Shown here one piece after another: positions 51,740 to 63,028 of a DNA stretch of 64,000 nt (position 1 is the first letter of the stretch; each line of letters begins with the position of its first letter). Both the position numbers and the translations under genes were made by a program. The DNA is from Saprolegnia diclina VS20 (Eukaryota > Oomycota > Saprolegniomycetes > Saprolegniales > Saprolegniaceae). The notes under the pieces were generated by a model that saw only the letters and a program-made list of their open reading frames with translations, did not search any database and had not been told where the DNA came from. Location: positions 229,166 through 293,165 of the forward strand of contig NW_008246094.1 of assembly GCF_000281045.1 (NCBI RefSeq), read 5' to 3'.

Positions 51740-54016
51740 ATGAACGGCTATTCAGGGGTCCTGGACTACACGGGCGTCTTGAGCAATGGCCAAGGCTCGG
51801 GCGCCGGCGTCTCGTCCGGCGGCGGCTCGCGCGGCATGGCGCCGACGAGCAGCTCGGCCGATGTGCACGCCGAGACGCGCCGCCGCTCCAACTCGATCGG
51901 CGCGCGGAGCTCGTCCAACACGTCCGTCTCGTCGCAGTCGACGTCGTCATTCTCGATGTTCCCAATGGTCGAAAAAATGTACCGCGTGCGCATCACCGAA
52001 GACATTGAGCGCGATCTGCGCTATCTGGGGCAAAGTCGTGCCGACGCGCTCATCTCGGAGTTTGACATGGTGCCGCTCAAGGACACAAAGGGCATCCAGA
52101 TGTACGAGCTCGCCGAGCAGGAGTTTTACACGATGAAGGCGGTGGTCATGATCCCCAAGTCGTCGATCCACGACGTGATGAACCTCATGGACATGCCGAC
52201 GACCGCCAACTTTCGCGATACGATGGGCGACATCTTTGGCCCGCTCTTCCTCGACGGCGTCGTGCTCTACTCGGCACCCAAGGACGTGACGCGCCCGAAC
52301 GAGTCGCTCTCGGTCAACTGGATGGCGCTGCAGTCGTCCAAGCCGCATTTGCCGCACCGCGACTATGTCTTCCTCAAGTACGGCGACTGCTTTAGCCGGT
52401 CGAGCGACCAGTACCGCCAGAGCATGGACGATGGCATGGGCAACAACTACGTCGGCGCGTCGATCTGGGAGTCGATCGAGTTTGACGGCTGCGGCCCGCT
52501 GCCCGAATCTCAAAACGTCGTGCGGCTCAAGTTTCGCCGCTGCGGCTTTGTGTTTGAAGAGTCGCAGGCGACCGACCAGCTCCGCGTCTCGTTCTTTCTC
52601 TCCGAGTCGCACCCAGGTCGCGGCATGGTCTCCAACCTCACCAAGGCGTGGATGACCAAGATGCTCATGTGCATTTCCGACATCTCTGGCACGCTCATCA
52701 CCAAGCACCTCAGCGAGCAGACGCTGCTCAACAAGAACGAATTCTCCAAGGACGGCCACTGCTGCTTCATCTGCCTCACGAAGTTCACGATGCTGCGGCG
52801 AAAGCAACACTGCCGAATCTGCGGCGACGTCGTCTGTGGCAAGTGCTCCAACATGAAGACTGTGCGCCAGAACGGCCAAAACAAGGAAGTCCGCATCTGC
52901 CTCCAGTGCACGTCGGCGTCGACCAACTCGATGTCGCGCGGCTCGACGGGCTCGGGCCTCCAGCGCCAAGCGTCCAAGCCGTCCATGCTCTCGTCGTCCA
53001 TGTCGTGCTCGAGCGTCGCGTCGTCCGAGTCGGCGTACTCGTACCACGAAGAGGAAGTCTCGGCCGACTTCAACACCAAGCAAGCCAAGCAGCCAATCAT
53101 CATGGAAGAGCGCGAGACGCCGACGCACAACTACTACGCGTCGCAGGCCTCGTACTCGTCGCAGTCGTCGTCGGCGGGCGGCGCCAACGACATGATTCTG
53201 CTCTCGTCCATTGACACGTCGGCGTCGACGGTCGCGTCGGCCATCTCATCGGGCAGCTCGAGCGACATGGTGATGCTCACCAAGGACAAGCCCGCGAGCA
53301 TCCGTGAAAACACTACGTTCTCGTACGCGCTCTCGTACACGTCCCGACAGGAGTGGCCGAAGGCGCCGATGCCCCGCAACGAAGTGCCGCGCCTCGCCAA
53401 GGTCCGGTCGCTGCACCTCACCGACCCGGAGAACCAGTTTCAGGACATGGTCGATGTGGCGGCGACGACTTTGTCGTGCTCGATCGCTGCGATTTGCGTT
53501 ATCGGCGACAAGACCGGCTACCTCCTCGCGCGCTTGGGGCTCGCAAAGCGCGAGGTCTCGCGCAACATTCTCTTTGACGCGCACACGATCATGAGCGCGT
53601 CACCGACCGTCGTCCTTGACGCCAAGCAAGACGTCCGGTTCGTCAACAACCCGCTCGTGACGGACGGCAACATCCTCTTTTACGCCGGCGTGCCGCTCGT
53701 GACAAGCGACGGCCACTACGTCGGGTCGTTCTCGGTCGCCGACCAAGTGCCGCGGCAGGAGCTCACGGGCGACCAGCTCATTTTCCTTCAGAATTTGGCC
53801 GACCTCGCGATCCGCGGCATCGAGGCCAACACGGCGCGCATGCTGCGACCGGAGGCAAGCGGCTCGACGCTTGCGGTCACGCCCGAGCCGTCGTACGTGC
53901 CGCCGCCGCCCGAGATGGACGCGGCGAAAGCGGCGCTCACGATGCAGGAGCTGCTCAAGACGGCGTACGACACGCAGTGCCAAGTGCGCATGCAAGTGCA
54001 CAAGGCGGTCGAGTAG
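51740..54016 (+). CDS. START-like/FYVE/GAF protein
   Basis: A 758-aa intronless gene (ATG 51740; an in-frame TTG lies upstream). A Gly/Ser-rich leader precedes a START-like region (residues about 75-320; MYRVRITEDIERDLRYLG, IPKSSIHDVMNLMDMPTTAN, IWESIEFDGCGPLPES). The FYVE finger reads CFICLKT-like: CCFICLTKFTMLRRKQHCRI, CGDVVCGKCS, ICLQCTS. The basic motif is LRRKQHCR, with Gln where the common form has His. After a Ser-rich linker a GAF domain follows (MVDVAATTLSCSIAAICVIG, LGLAKREVSRNILFDAHTIM, DGNILFYAGVPLVTSDGHYV, QLIFLQNLADLAIRGIEA). Family knowledge: FYVE binds PI3P; GAF binds small ligands or mediates dimerisation. START-FYVE-GAF is a recurrent oomycete architecture. The Gln substitution may weaken PI3P binding. 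Confidence 0.87.
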   Translation: MNGYSGVLDYTGVLSNGQGSGAGVSSGGGSRGMAPTSSSADVHAETRRRSNSIGARSSSNTSVSSQSTSSFSMFPMVEKMYRVRITEDIERDLRYLGQSRADALISEFDMVPLKDTKGIQMYELAEQEFYTMKAVVMIPKSSIHDVMNLMDMPTTANFRDTMGDIFGPLFLDGVVLYSAPKDVTRPNESLSVNWMALQSSKPHLPHRDYVFLKYGDCFSRSSDQYRQSMDDGMGNNYVGASIWESIEFDGCGPLPESQNVVRLKFRRCGFVFEESQATDQLRVSFFLSESHPGRGMVSNLTKAWMTKMLMCISDISGTLITKHLSEQTLLNKNEFSKDGHCCFICLTKFTMLRRKQHCRICGDVVCGKCSNMKTVRQNGQNKEVRICLQCTSASTNSMSRGSTGSGLQRQASKPSMLSSSMSCSSVASSESAYSYHEEEVSADFNTKQAKQPIIMEERETPTHNYYASQASYSSQSSSAGGANDMILLSSIDTSASTVASAISSGSSSDMVMLTKDKPASIRENTTFSYALSYTSRQEWPKAPMPRNEVPRLAKVRSLHLTDPENQFQDMVDVAATTLSCSIAAICVIGDKTGYLLARLGLAKREVSRNILFDAHTIMSASPTVVLDAKQDVRFVNNPLVTDGNILFYAGVPLVTSDGHYVGSFSVADQVPRQELTGDQLIFLQNLADLAIRGIEANTARMLRPEASGSTLAVTPEPSYVPPPPEMDAAKAALTMQELLKTAYDTQCQVRMQVHKAVE

Positions 54017-54611
54017 AAGAGAGCACGACGACAAATAGGATGATCCGAAGAAGACGACGATATGGCCTTTATACCCCACGACGCACGCAGTCGTAGTTCT
54101 ACCTCGCCTCTCACCACCTCGTACTTATTGGCGTAAATTAAGTGTGTATAAATTGATTCGAATTTGCACAACAGCCATGACGATGGACTCTACCGCCAGC
54201 GACGCACTGCTCGGCGTGACCACGGCGCGTGTTGACTTCGATGGCAGCGACGATACGACTTGCACTTTCGGCAGATGACGGTGCAGGAGCGGACAAGACA
54301 ACGGGAACGTTCGTAGCCCCAAGGGTCGAGACGCAACGTCATGTTGCCACGAGGTAGAGTCGACACGCGTGACTACTCTAAGCCCCATTGCTTGACCAAG
54401 GGCCCGTCGATGCTACAAAGTACTCACATCGCCTTGCTTCACGTATACAGCACGGGATGTATGGCCTTTGACAGGGTCGGTGGACTTTGCCCTTTGAGAT
54501 TGCACTTGCCGCCTCGAGACGATGAGATGCCCAAATAACATGTATTAACGCTCGGCAGCGCGCATGAGTACGCGTGGCTAGCCGTCGCTGCTGTCGTCGT
54601 GGGTCGAATGT
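54017..54611. other. convergent intergenic region
   Basis: About 600 bp between the convergent stops of the FYVE-GAF gene and NDUFA6. No gene seen. Confidence 0.5.
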
Positions 54612-54992
54612 TTACTTTTCGTCGTGGTTGGTGTCGATGCCCGCAAAGAAGTTGTCCAGGCCTTCCTCAAAGTCGTCGTACACGACGTTCTTCTCGTTCT
54701 GGAGCTTGACGCCGCTGTCGAGGAGCGTAAGCAAGTGCGACTTCTGTTTCCACTGCATCAAGGTCTCCTCGAGCTCCATGTTGGCCTTGCTAATGAGCAT
54801 GTCGATCACGCGCGGGTCCTTGATCTCGGCGTGCTTGCGGAAGAAGGCTTGGACCGCGAGGCGGGCTTCCCGCGGCTCCATGTTGATGTCATAGAGCGTC
54901 AAAACGCGCGGGACCTGCTTGGTGATATGACGGTAGAGCGTCACGGCAGGGTTCGTGCCCACGAGCTTGCTCCCCGTCAACCGCAGAGCCAT
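54612..54992 (-). CDS. NDUFA6: NADH:ubiquinone oxidoreductase subunit NDUFA6 (B14), LYR protein
   Basis: A 126-aa intronless protein with an LYR-type motif (VTLYRHITKQVPRVLTLYDI) and the conserved B14 core (FRKHAEIKDPRVIDMLISKA, then MELEETLMQWKQKSHLL). Length and order match NDUFA6 of other eukaryotes. Family knowledge: NDUFA6 is an accessory subunit of mitochondrial complex I that binds acyl-carrier protein through its LYR motif. It sits on the matrix side and is needed for assembly and activity. No separate presequence is evident, as is usual for this subunit. ATG at 54990-54992. Confidence 0.92.
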   Translation of the reverse strand: MALRLTGSKLVGTNPAVTLYRHITKQVPRVLTLYDINMEPREARLAVQAFFRKHAEIKDPRVIDMLISKANMELEETLMQWKQKSHLLTLLDSGVKLQNEKNVVYDDFEEGLDNFFAGIDTNHDEK

Positions 54993-55609
54993 GGCCAGCC
55001 AGACAAAATAAGTACTGAGGGTGTGGTGACTGTATTGCCTCGACTATTTTAAATCCCATCGCGCCAACAAGAAATAATGCATACTTTATTCAAGTGATAT
55101 GACGGCATTTGGATTATTAATATGTTTACAGTTTTATTACGCTATTTGTGATTTTATAAATCGTGTGAGCAACGACGCCCACTCGGAAACATAGCTTTTA
55201 AAATACGTGCTTGTCACTATGTACAAATGGCAGAAAGCAAAAAAGGTTGCATTCACACACCATATGCGTGACAACAAATAGTATAAACGCCAAAGATCGG
55301 TGCTGATCATGTGCGGTTGCCTTCACAGGCTTCAGTTCTTTTATTCGTTCTTTTATTCAGTCGCGTCCATGGCATACCACAACCACGGAATCGGCGGCCT
55401 CCATGCAGCGTATCCCCGTTACACTGTACTTGAGTGACGTCTATCAATCTACTTTGCGATGTCTGGGCCGTGGTCAGCCCACGCTCTATCTTCCTCCACG
55501 CCCTTAAAAGACCGACTGTGGAATAAAAGAAACGTATTAAAAGAAAGTGCAACTCCAAACGGCAAGATCGTCACTGGCGTCGTCAGTCGTCAATTCGAGC
55601 AGTACTACG
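54993..55609. promoter_or_regulatory. divergent promoter region, NDUFA6 / KBL
   Basis: AT-rich near NDUFA6. It carries CTTTTA at 55338 and 55350, and in the other orientation TAAAAG at 55505, 55524 and 55538, shortly upstream of the glycine C-acetyltransferase start. Confidence 0.5.
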
Positions 55610-56974
55610 ATGAGCCTGCTCGAGCGCCTCTCGGAGGAGGTCCGCGCCATCAAAGCCGCGGGCACATACAAGACGGAGCGGGTCATTTCTTCTGCGCAAG
55701 GCGCCACCATCACGGTCAACGGACGCCACGTGCTCAACTTTTGCGCCAACAACTACCTCGGGCTCAGCAACGACCCCGAGGTCGTGGCCGCGGCGAAAGC
55801 GGCGCTTGACTCGCACGGCTTTGGCCTGAGCTCCGTGCGCTTCATCTGCGGCACGCAGGACATCCACAAACAGCTCGAGGCTGCGATCGCTGCCTTCCAC
55901 GGCACGGACGACGCGATCCTCTTCCCATCGTGCTTTGATGCGAACGCCGGCCTCTTCGAAGCCATTTTGGGCCCGGACGACGCCGTCATCTCGGACGAGC
56001 TCAACCACGCGAGCATCATCGATGGCATCCGCCTCTGCAAAGCGCAGCGCTTCCGTTTCAAGCATATGGACCTCGCCGACCTCGAGGCGCAGCTCGTAGC
56101 GACGCAGCACTGCCGCACGCGCCTCATTGCGACCGACGGCGCCTTCTCCATGGACGGTGACGTGGCGCCGCTCCAAGGCATCTGCGATCTCGCCGACAAG
56201 TGCGAGATTCTGTTTTCGAATCCAGCGTTTCGACTGTTGTTTGATATAGGTACAAGGCGCACGTGTTTATCGACGAGTGCCACGCGACGGGCTTCTTTGG
56301 TGCGACGGGCCGCGGCAGCGACGAGTACTGCGGCGTGCGCGGCCGCATCGACGTACGGCATCTTGGCTTTGTATCAACTTATCGAGTATAGATTATCAAC
56401 TCGACGTTGGGCAAGGCGCTCGGTGGCGGCACAGGCGGCTACACGACGGGCCGCCAAGCCGTCATCGACCTCCTCCGGCAGCGCGCGCGGCCGTACCTCT
56501 TCTCCAACTCGGTCGCACCGGCCGTTGTCGGCGCCTCGCTCAAGGTCTTCGAGATCCTCACGCGGTCCAGCGCCTATGTGGAGAAGATCCGCGCCAACAC
56601 ACACCGCTTCCGCGACCGCATGACTGCCGCTGGATTTACCCTCACGGGTGCTCGGTGCGACGCCAACTTTGAATCTTTCAACTTTAGCAACGAGTAGCGA
56701 CCACCCGATCGTGGCTGTGATGCTCGGCGACGCCCGTGCCGCTACCGACTTGGCCGACCGCTTGCTGGACCAAGGCATCTACGTCATCGGCTTCAGCTTC
56801 CCGGTGCGTTCTTCGCGTCTCCACTGTGTCGTTTGCGATAGTTTAACGTGGTACTAGGTCGTCCCGAAAGGCAAGGCCCGCATCCGCGTCCAGCTCTCGG
56901 CCGCCCACTCGCTCGACGACGTCGACAAGTGCGTTGACGCGTTCATCGCTGCTGCCCAGAACGCCAAGCTCTAA
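55610..56974 (+). CDS. GCAT: glycine C-acetyltransferase (2-amino-3-ketobutyrate CoA ligase)
   Basis: Four or five exons, about 397 aa. Start [18 protein letters not shown]; introns near 56.20-56.25, 56.36-56.40, 56.65-56.70 and 56.80-56.86 kb restore the frame. Motifs of the alpha-oxoamine synthase family: [58 protein letters not shown] (PLP-ring contact). The Schiff-base lysine is in STLGKALGG, and [13 protein letters not shown] follows. Family knowledge: the enzyme joins threonine dehydrogenase in the mitochondrial matrix to split 2-amino-3-ketobutyrate and CoA into glycine and acetyl-CoA. The frame is open 5' of the ATG without another ATG, so a mitochondrial leader may come from an unseen exon. 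Confidence 0.92.
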
Positions 56975-57257
56975 GACAGTCGCCTCCTGTCGATGCAGGT
57001 AATGAGAAAGTCAAAAGACCAAACTGTTGCAGTGTCCCAGCACCGACCCGCACGATGGACCTTTGGCACCTATGGCAGGGACACCGAAGGTCCTCTGCCG
57101 GCTCTACCTTCCTTGGGGCTCATGAGCATGCGTACCGGTGAGTGCTTGTGCATGACAACTCGCATCGAATGCAGGAGGCATGGTGTTGTATCCGTGACGT
57201 ATATTGTCTTGGGCTATCAATGTACTATCGATTTCCCACGGAACCCGTCGGAAAGAC

Positions 57258-60200
57258 CTAGAGCTTGGCTGTAAGGACCGAGCCCTTGGTGCGTGCAGGG
57301 TGCAAATGACGGTCGGCTTGGAACGCCTCGATCGAGGTGAGCGCCGAGGGCGCTGACGCGTCATGCGTCATGACAATTGGCCAGACCTGCGTCCAGAGCG
57401 CCTTGCGCGTCACCGTGTTGACAAGCCGGTCGTCCAACATGTCTTGCACTTGAGCTTTCGAGAGGGCGTCGACAGCGGCTGCAACGTCCGCCCGGCGGTC
57501 AAACGCATACGACTGCGACGCGATCTCGTCCCAGACGCGCGCACTCGCTTCCTCGTACGTCTTGGGCTGCTCGAGGAGGTTGCCGATGAGCGCCGCCTTG
57601 TGCTTGGCCCACTCGTCGTCCGGCATGGCCGCCAACCGATCGCGAAACCCCGACATGAAGGCGTCGATCCGCGCCGTCACCTCATCGGGCGTCTTGGCTT
57701 TCGACTGCACCGTCACGTAGATGTACGCGACTCCATGACTGCAGCCCGCGCTGCTCGAAACGATGTAGCCGAGCTGCTCGGTCGTGCGCAGTGTCGTAAA
57801 GCACGGCACCTTGAGCACCTGCGCCAAAAGCGCCGAGGTCGCGCGCGCTTCGGTCGAGTCGAGGCCGCACTCGAACGCTACGTGTGTCGCGCCGTTCTCG
57901 TTGGCGGCGTTGAGACACGGTAGCTGCAGCACGTCGTCGCGTGTCAGTGCAAAGTTGCGTGTGTCGAGCACGTCTTGCACAAACGCACCACTCGCTGCGC
58001 TCGGTGTATGGACTGTCTCGACAAGGCGCTGGACGTCGTCCTGCACGCAACTTACTAAGTATATCTCTAATGCTGTCAAGAGGCAAGTACCTCGAGAAGG
58101 TTGCCGTACACGAGCGCTTCGACGCGCGGGTCAGTGAAGAGGTCGATAGCGTGGGCAGCGAGGAGACGCGGCAGGTCGTCGTCCGGGACGGCTTGCAGTG
58201 CGCGCAGCTTGGTCTCGACCGACCACTTTGTGCTCGTGAGCGCTAATTGCCGCTGGTACACGGCCCAGCGGTGCGGCTCTTCCATGAGTGTGTTGGCCAA
58301 GTCGCGCTCCAGGGCTTCGCGGAGCCGGCGAAGACTGTCGTGGTTCATGGGCGTGAACCGGTGGGCCCAGACCGCGTCGACGACACTTTGGAGGCTCTCG
58401 CTGTAGCCTGCGACGTGTAGCGTCACGCCCGCGATCGTGTTGGACACGTGGACTTTGGTGCCAGCGACGTGCGCGTCATAGAGGGACGTGGCCAGCACAT
58501 CGTCGAGCCAGAGCGTGTAGAGCTCGGTGAGCACGGCCGCGAGCGGCGTTGCGTACGCTGTCGGCGTGTACCACTTGAAGCGGGCGCTGGCTTTGGGCTG
58601 CGCAAAGCCCGTGCCTTGCTTGTGCCACAGCCGGATCGTCGGGGCATCGAGCACGAGGTGCACCGCTGTCGTCTCGGGCACCAAGCCCAGCTGCGACGGC
58701 AAGAACGGGTTTGGCCGCGGCAGCTGCAGCGCGTCTGGCAAGCTGGACGAGGTCGCCGACTCCCACTGCGCAATCCAATCGGGGTCCAATGGCGCGTCGC
58801 TGTAGCGAGCGCCCAGCCACGGCTCGGTTGCTTCTGGCACGCAGCTCTTGCTCACGAGCAGAAGGCGCAGTCGGTGCGGCGTGAGCAGGTGCAGAACGCG
58901 CCGGAATCCCGTCGCATCAAACCGATCAAGGACATATGGCCCCGAGACGGCCCGCTCGGTCGGAAACAGCGTGAGGTTGCGCGTGAGGTACGACACGTAC
59001 GAGATCGGCGATTCTTGGTTGCGGTAGCGCAGCTGGAGCATGCTGAGCGTCTGCGCTTCGTCAAAGATACGCTGCAATACGTCGTCACTGGCGGCGGCGA
59101 TACGTGCCATGTATTGAAAACTGGTCTCGACCACCTCTGGGATCGCGTCCAGTCCCGTTGGCGTGAGCTGGATCTTGATACTAAACTGCGACCAGTCGGC
59201 ATAGTCCCGCGTGAGACCGGTTGAGACGCCGTTCGCAAGCCCACGGGCCTTGAGGTCCGCGCAGAGTGACCCAACGCCTTCGTGCCCCAGCAGGTGCGAG
59301 AGCACACGATGCGGCTTGTCGAGAAAGTGCGCTTGCAGCGACGGCAGCGGAAATGTGAGCTCGAGCGTCCGCAGGTCGCGCACGGGGACGACCGAGACGA
59401 GCCGACCTTGCTGCGCTGCTTCGTACGGCTGCACGTTTGCTGCTAAAAGGCCGTGCTTGAATGAGACCTCTGCAGAGAGACATCAACGTACGCGGCGCAT
59501 GCGGCCGAGCAACGTCGTTTCGAATCGGTGCGAAGAGCGAGGTGGCCCAGCGCTCGAGCGTGTCGAGGTCGTCTCGGCCATAGACGACGAGGTGCATGGC
59601 GTTCGCAGAGTAGTAGCGCGCATGGAACGCAAGCAGCTCTACGCCATGTTCGTTCATGGCGCTCTTGATGAATGCATATTCGCTTGGACGTACCGGCGCG
59701 GACGTCGATGCCGAGATCGGTCGGTCGCGTCGACAGCGTCTCGAGGTTGCCCGTGCCAAACTTGTGGAATGGATGGGCGGGGTTCGCGAGCTCTTTCGAG
59801 AGCTGGTAGAGCCGGCGGGCGTCGTCCTGGACGTTCTTGGCGTGCTCTGCGTCGACCGCGTGCATCTCGCGGCTCGTGGCGCTCGCTGAGAAGAGCGGCG
59901 CAATGAAGAATTGCGCAAACCGATCGAGCGCGCCGTGCAAGTGCGGCGGCGCCACGTCAAAGTAGAACGTGGTCGCGATCGCCGACGTCGACGCGTTCGA
60001 GCGGCCGCCATGCGCGCTCAGATACGTCTTGTAGCTTGTCTCGTCCGGGTACTTGGCCGTGCCGAGGAAGAGCATGTGCTCGAGAAAGTGCGCGAGGCCA
60101 GCGACGTGGGGCGGATCCGCCTGGTGGCCGACGCCCACGGCCAGCGCCGCCGCCGCCTTCTCGGTGGCCGCGTCCGAGACCAGCAGCACGCGCAGCTTGT

Positions 60201-60303
60201 TGGGCAGCTGGAACGACCGGTACAGGCGGCTGTCGTTGCGCGAGACCTCGAGCCCGCCGACCCACTTGCTGCCCTTGCCCCACACGTCGCTCATCCGGCC
60301 CAT
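57258..60303 (-). CDS. IDE: insulysin-type M16A zinc metalloprotease
   Basis: Four exons, about 960 aa, the size of insulin-degrading enzyme. The inverted zinc motif HFLEH (His72, Glu75, His76) is followed by MLFLGTAKYPDETSYKTYLS and SNASTSAIATTFYFDV. The distal ligand is in the HAVDAEHAKNVQDD segment. Later landmarks are GHEGVGSLCADLKARGLAN, the inactive C-terminal half (TSLYDAHVAGTKVHVSN), and the CFTTLRTTEQLGYIVSS segment of the M16A substrate chamber. Introns near 59.65, 59.46 and 58.05 kb. Family knowledge: M16A enzymes degrade short peptides inside a closed chamber; they occur in cytosol, peroxisomes or mitochondria. The frame extends upstream of ATG 60303 with basic residues, so a longer targeted form is possible. 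Tail to tail with the glycine C-acetyltransferase gene. Confidence 0.93.
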
Positions 60304-61621
60304 GCGTCGTCGGCAGGATATTGATGTCGCAAATAGTGTATGAAGCAAAATACTGTTTGGAAGTGAGACAGTATTACATACAGTGTTTGAACCGCTGTGT
60401 GAATCTGTGCCACGATGCAAACACCCCAGCGACGGGATACTAGTACGGAGACACTCGAGCTGCATTCGTCGACGAATACAGTGTATGCCCTTGCGCGAGG
60501 CTCACTATACTAGTATGCTGGATGCGGAGCGGATGACGTCGTCGACGATAACGCCGTCGTCGACTTGGCCGCGACATGGGACCTGGCTTTTCACTTTGCA
60601 CGTGGTGAATCTCGCTGCTGCAAAGCGAACTGCGCTGCGCATAAGAGCTCGAGCCACTTGTACCGCTAATACACCCAAGTCGTCACCGCAAATCGGATAT
60701 TGCTCATCGCTAGCAGTGTCGGTAACCCGCAAAACACACTAAATTTACGACCCTCTTGTGTATCTTCGTGCCAGGATTTAGTAGCCATCCTAGGCGGTCC
60801 TATCACAAGTACCGGTACAGCAAACACTTTGGCGCTGGACGAGTCGATATCGCCTTGGTAGCGACGCATCGTCGTTGAGCTGGAGCAGCCGAATGAACGG
60901 CGATACCGCTCGCATAATACGAGCGTATCCGGATTCGCCGCCGGTGTGTCGATCGACGACGAGGTGCCAAAATGATCGGGTCGCGTTTGACACGCTATGT
61001 CGAAGCTTCTTGGATGCCGCTTGATTTCCTTGGCCCAGCCTGCACGTTCTGAAGCTGGCGATCGTCCTTGCCATTGCTGTCTGGGCGCTGGTCTTGGTCT
61101 GATACCATCTGGTGCTCCAACACAGCTGGTTTCACGGGTCGCGATCATCACATTGCACATGTGCTTGGTCGAGCGACGTGGTTGACTCGAACTCGCAGCT
61201 AGCACCTCGCTGCGTGCGATGCGAAGCCTAGGGTCCAGATCGAGAGGCCTCCCTGTGCATGCGTCTTCCAGTGCAACTCGAATGGCAAAGCGGAATAATG
61301 CCCGAAACAAAAAAACGACGAGCGCTCAGCGGTTGCAGATAAGCGAACGTGGTCGGCGGGTGCATGGCAACGTCGCAGCGCGTTCTGTACCTGTCCTGGG
61401 ACCTGCCACATTACCCAGTATACAAAAAGACTATGCAATTGAGAGCGGAATCAGTGCGGAACGTGTGAGTCACGCGACTTGGTGGCCAGCGTGTCACTGA
61501 AGCTACTTAATCGAACCTCAGAGACATTGGCAAACCGCGATCACCCTCGATCAAACACATCTCGGACCGAAGCTCACTTTGCCTTTTGCTCTGAACGACC
61601 ACCACGACCACAAACAGCATC
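60304..61621. other. intergenic region
   Basis: About 1.3 kb. A 214-codon minus-strand frame (60666-61310) matches no family I recognise and is not supported. No other features seen. Confidence 0.45.
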
Positions 61622-63028
61622 ATGGTCATGAAGCTCGCCACGACGCTCCTTGCGCTTGCCGCGCCGCTCATCTCGGGCCACGGTATCGTGTCCAACCCAC
61701 CGGCCGAGTTCCGGTCCGACGTCATGCGCACCAAGTACGTTGCCACGATCCAGGCCAACTTCCCCGGCAAGTTTGACGACTCGCCGCAGACCAACGTCGC
61801 CAACTTCAACAAGGCGTTCAAGGCCCAGTCCCAGTTCAAGACGCTCCGTGACATGCTCGACCCGCACGGCCCCGACTGCGGCTACACGCTCACCAACGTC
61901 GACAAGAAGGCCATTCCGGGCAACGGCCAGATGACGTGGAAGAACCCCGACACGGGCGAAGGCTTCATCCCGAGCCACAAGGGGCCGTGCGAAGTCTGGA
62001 TCGACAACGAGCGCGTGTTCCAGAACGACGACTGCGCGACCAACTTTCCCCAGTCGCCCGAAGTCAACCTCCCGGTCGACTACTCGAGCTGCGGCGCCAA
62101 CGGCTGCATGCTTCGCTTCTACTGGCTCGCGCTGCACGAGCCCATGTGGCAAGTCTACAGTACGTTCTCACTGCCCTTGGATCGGACTCGAAGCTAACTC
62201 TGCGTTTCTGTAGAAAACTGTGTGCCACTGAAGGGCAACGGGCAAGGCCCCGCGCCGGGTCCCGCGCCGCTCCCGAACGGCGGTCAGTGCAGCAACGTCC
62301 AGGCCAACGTCGACTACTACGGCAACGACATCAAGAACCTTGGTGTGTGGGGCAGCAACCAGGACAAGGTCAGTGCGTGCTGCAAGGCATGCACGTCGAC
62401 CGGTGGCTGCAAGGGCTTTACCGTCAACGGCGACACGTGCTGGCTCAAGAGCAAGCTCGAGAACCCGTCGCCGCGCGACAACTGCTTCTCCGCTGCCAAC
62501 GCTGGCTCGGGCCCGGCGCCGCTCCCGAACGGCGGCCAGTGCAGCAATGTCCAGGCCAACGTCGACTACTACGGCAACGACATCAAGAACCTCTGGGTCT
62601 CGGGCAACGACCAGGACAAGGTCAGCGCTTGCTGCAACGCGTGCTCGTCGACCGGTGGCTGCAACGGCTTTACCGTCAACGGCAACACGTGCTGGCTCAA
62701 GAGCAAGCTCGAGAACCCGTCGCCGCGCGACAACTGCTTCTCGGCGACGGGCAACGGCGCGTCGAACGGCGGCGGCTCGTCGGCGCAGTGCGGCAGCGTC
62801 GCGTCCAACGTCGACTACTACGGCAACGACATTCGCAACTTCCAGGTGAACGGGGACGCCAACTCGCAGCTGTCGCAGTGCTGCAACGGGTGCTCGTCGA
62901 CCGGCGGCTGCGTCGGCTTTTCGATTAACGGCGGCACGTGCTGGCTCAAGAGCAAGCTCGAGAACTATCGCACCTCGAACGGCGTCGTCTCGGGCCGCAT
63001 CCAAAAGAGCCGCTTGCGCCGCGTCTAA
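61622..63028 (+). CDS. secreted AA17-like lytic polysaccharide monooxygenase with three PAN/Apple domains
   Basis: Exons 61622-62159 and 62214-63028, 450 aa. A signal peptide (MVMKLATTLLALAAPLISG) should be cut to leave His20 as mature residue 1, as the histidine brace of LPMOs requires. The catalytic part reads HGIVSNPPAEFRSDVM and carries DPHGPDCGYTL, GPCEVWIDNERVFQNDDC and FYWLALHEPMW; His172 in the last is a candidate second copper ligand. Three PAN/Apple units follow, each Cys-rich and with ANVDYYGNDIKN, ACCNACSSTGGCNGFTVN and CWLKSKLEN. The first two are almost identical. Family knowledge: AA17 enzymes were described in oomycete plant pathogens as pectin-active; PAN domains bind proteins or glycans. 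Assignment to AA17 is by N-terminal pattern and oomycete context and should be regarded as probable. Confidence 0.75.
62264..62767 (+). repeat. 252-bp tandem duplication of a PAN-domain unit
   Basis: Two nearly identical copies, beginning at about 62264 and 62516, encode PAN domains 1 and 2 plus the linker GPAPLPNGGQCSNVQANV. The third PAN unit (from about 62789) is clearly diverged, so the first two arose by a recent duplication or are kept alike by gene conversion. Confidence 0.85.

Noticed and set aside
59440-59520. A 22-nt intron in the insulysin gene
   Set aside because: Using the later TTTTAG acceptor gives a 49-nt intron in the same frame, consistent with the rest of the window.
62168-63004. 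278-codon minus-strand frame opposite the PAN repeats
   Set aside because: It is an antisense shadow of the repetitive GC-rich PAN exons.
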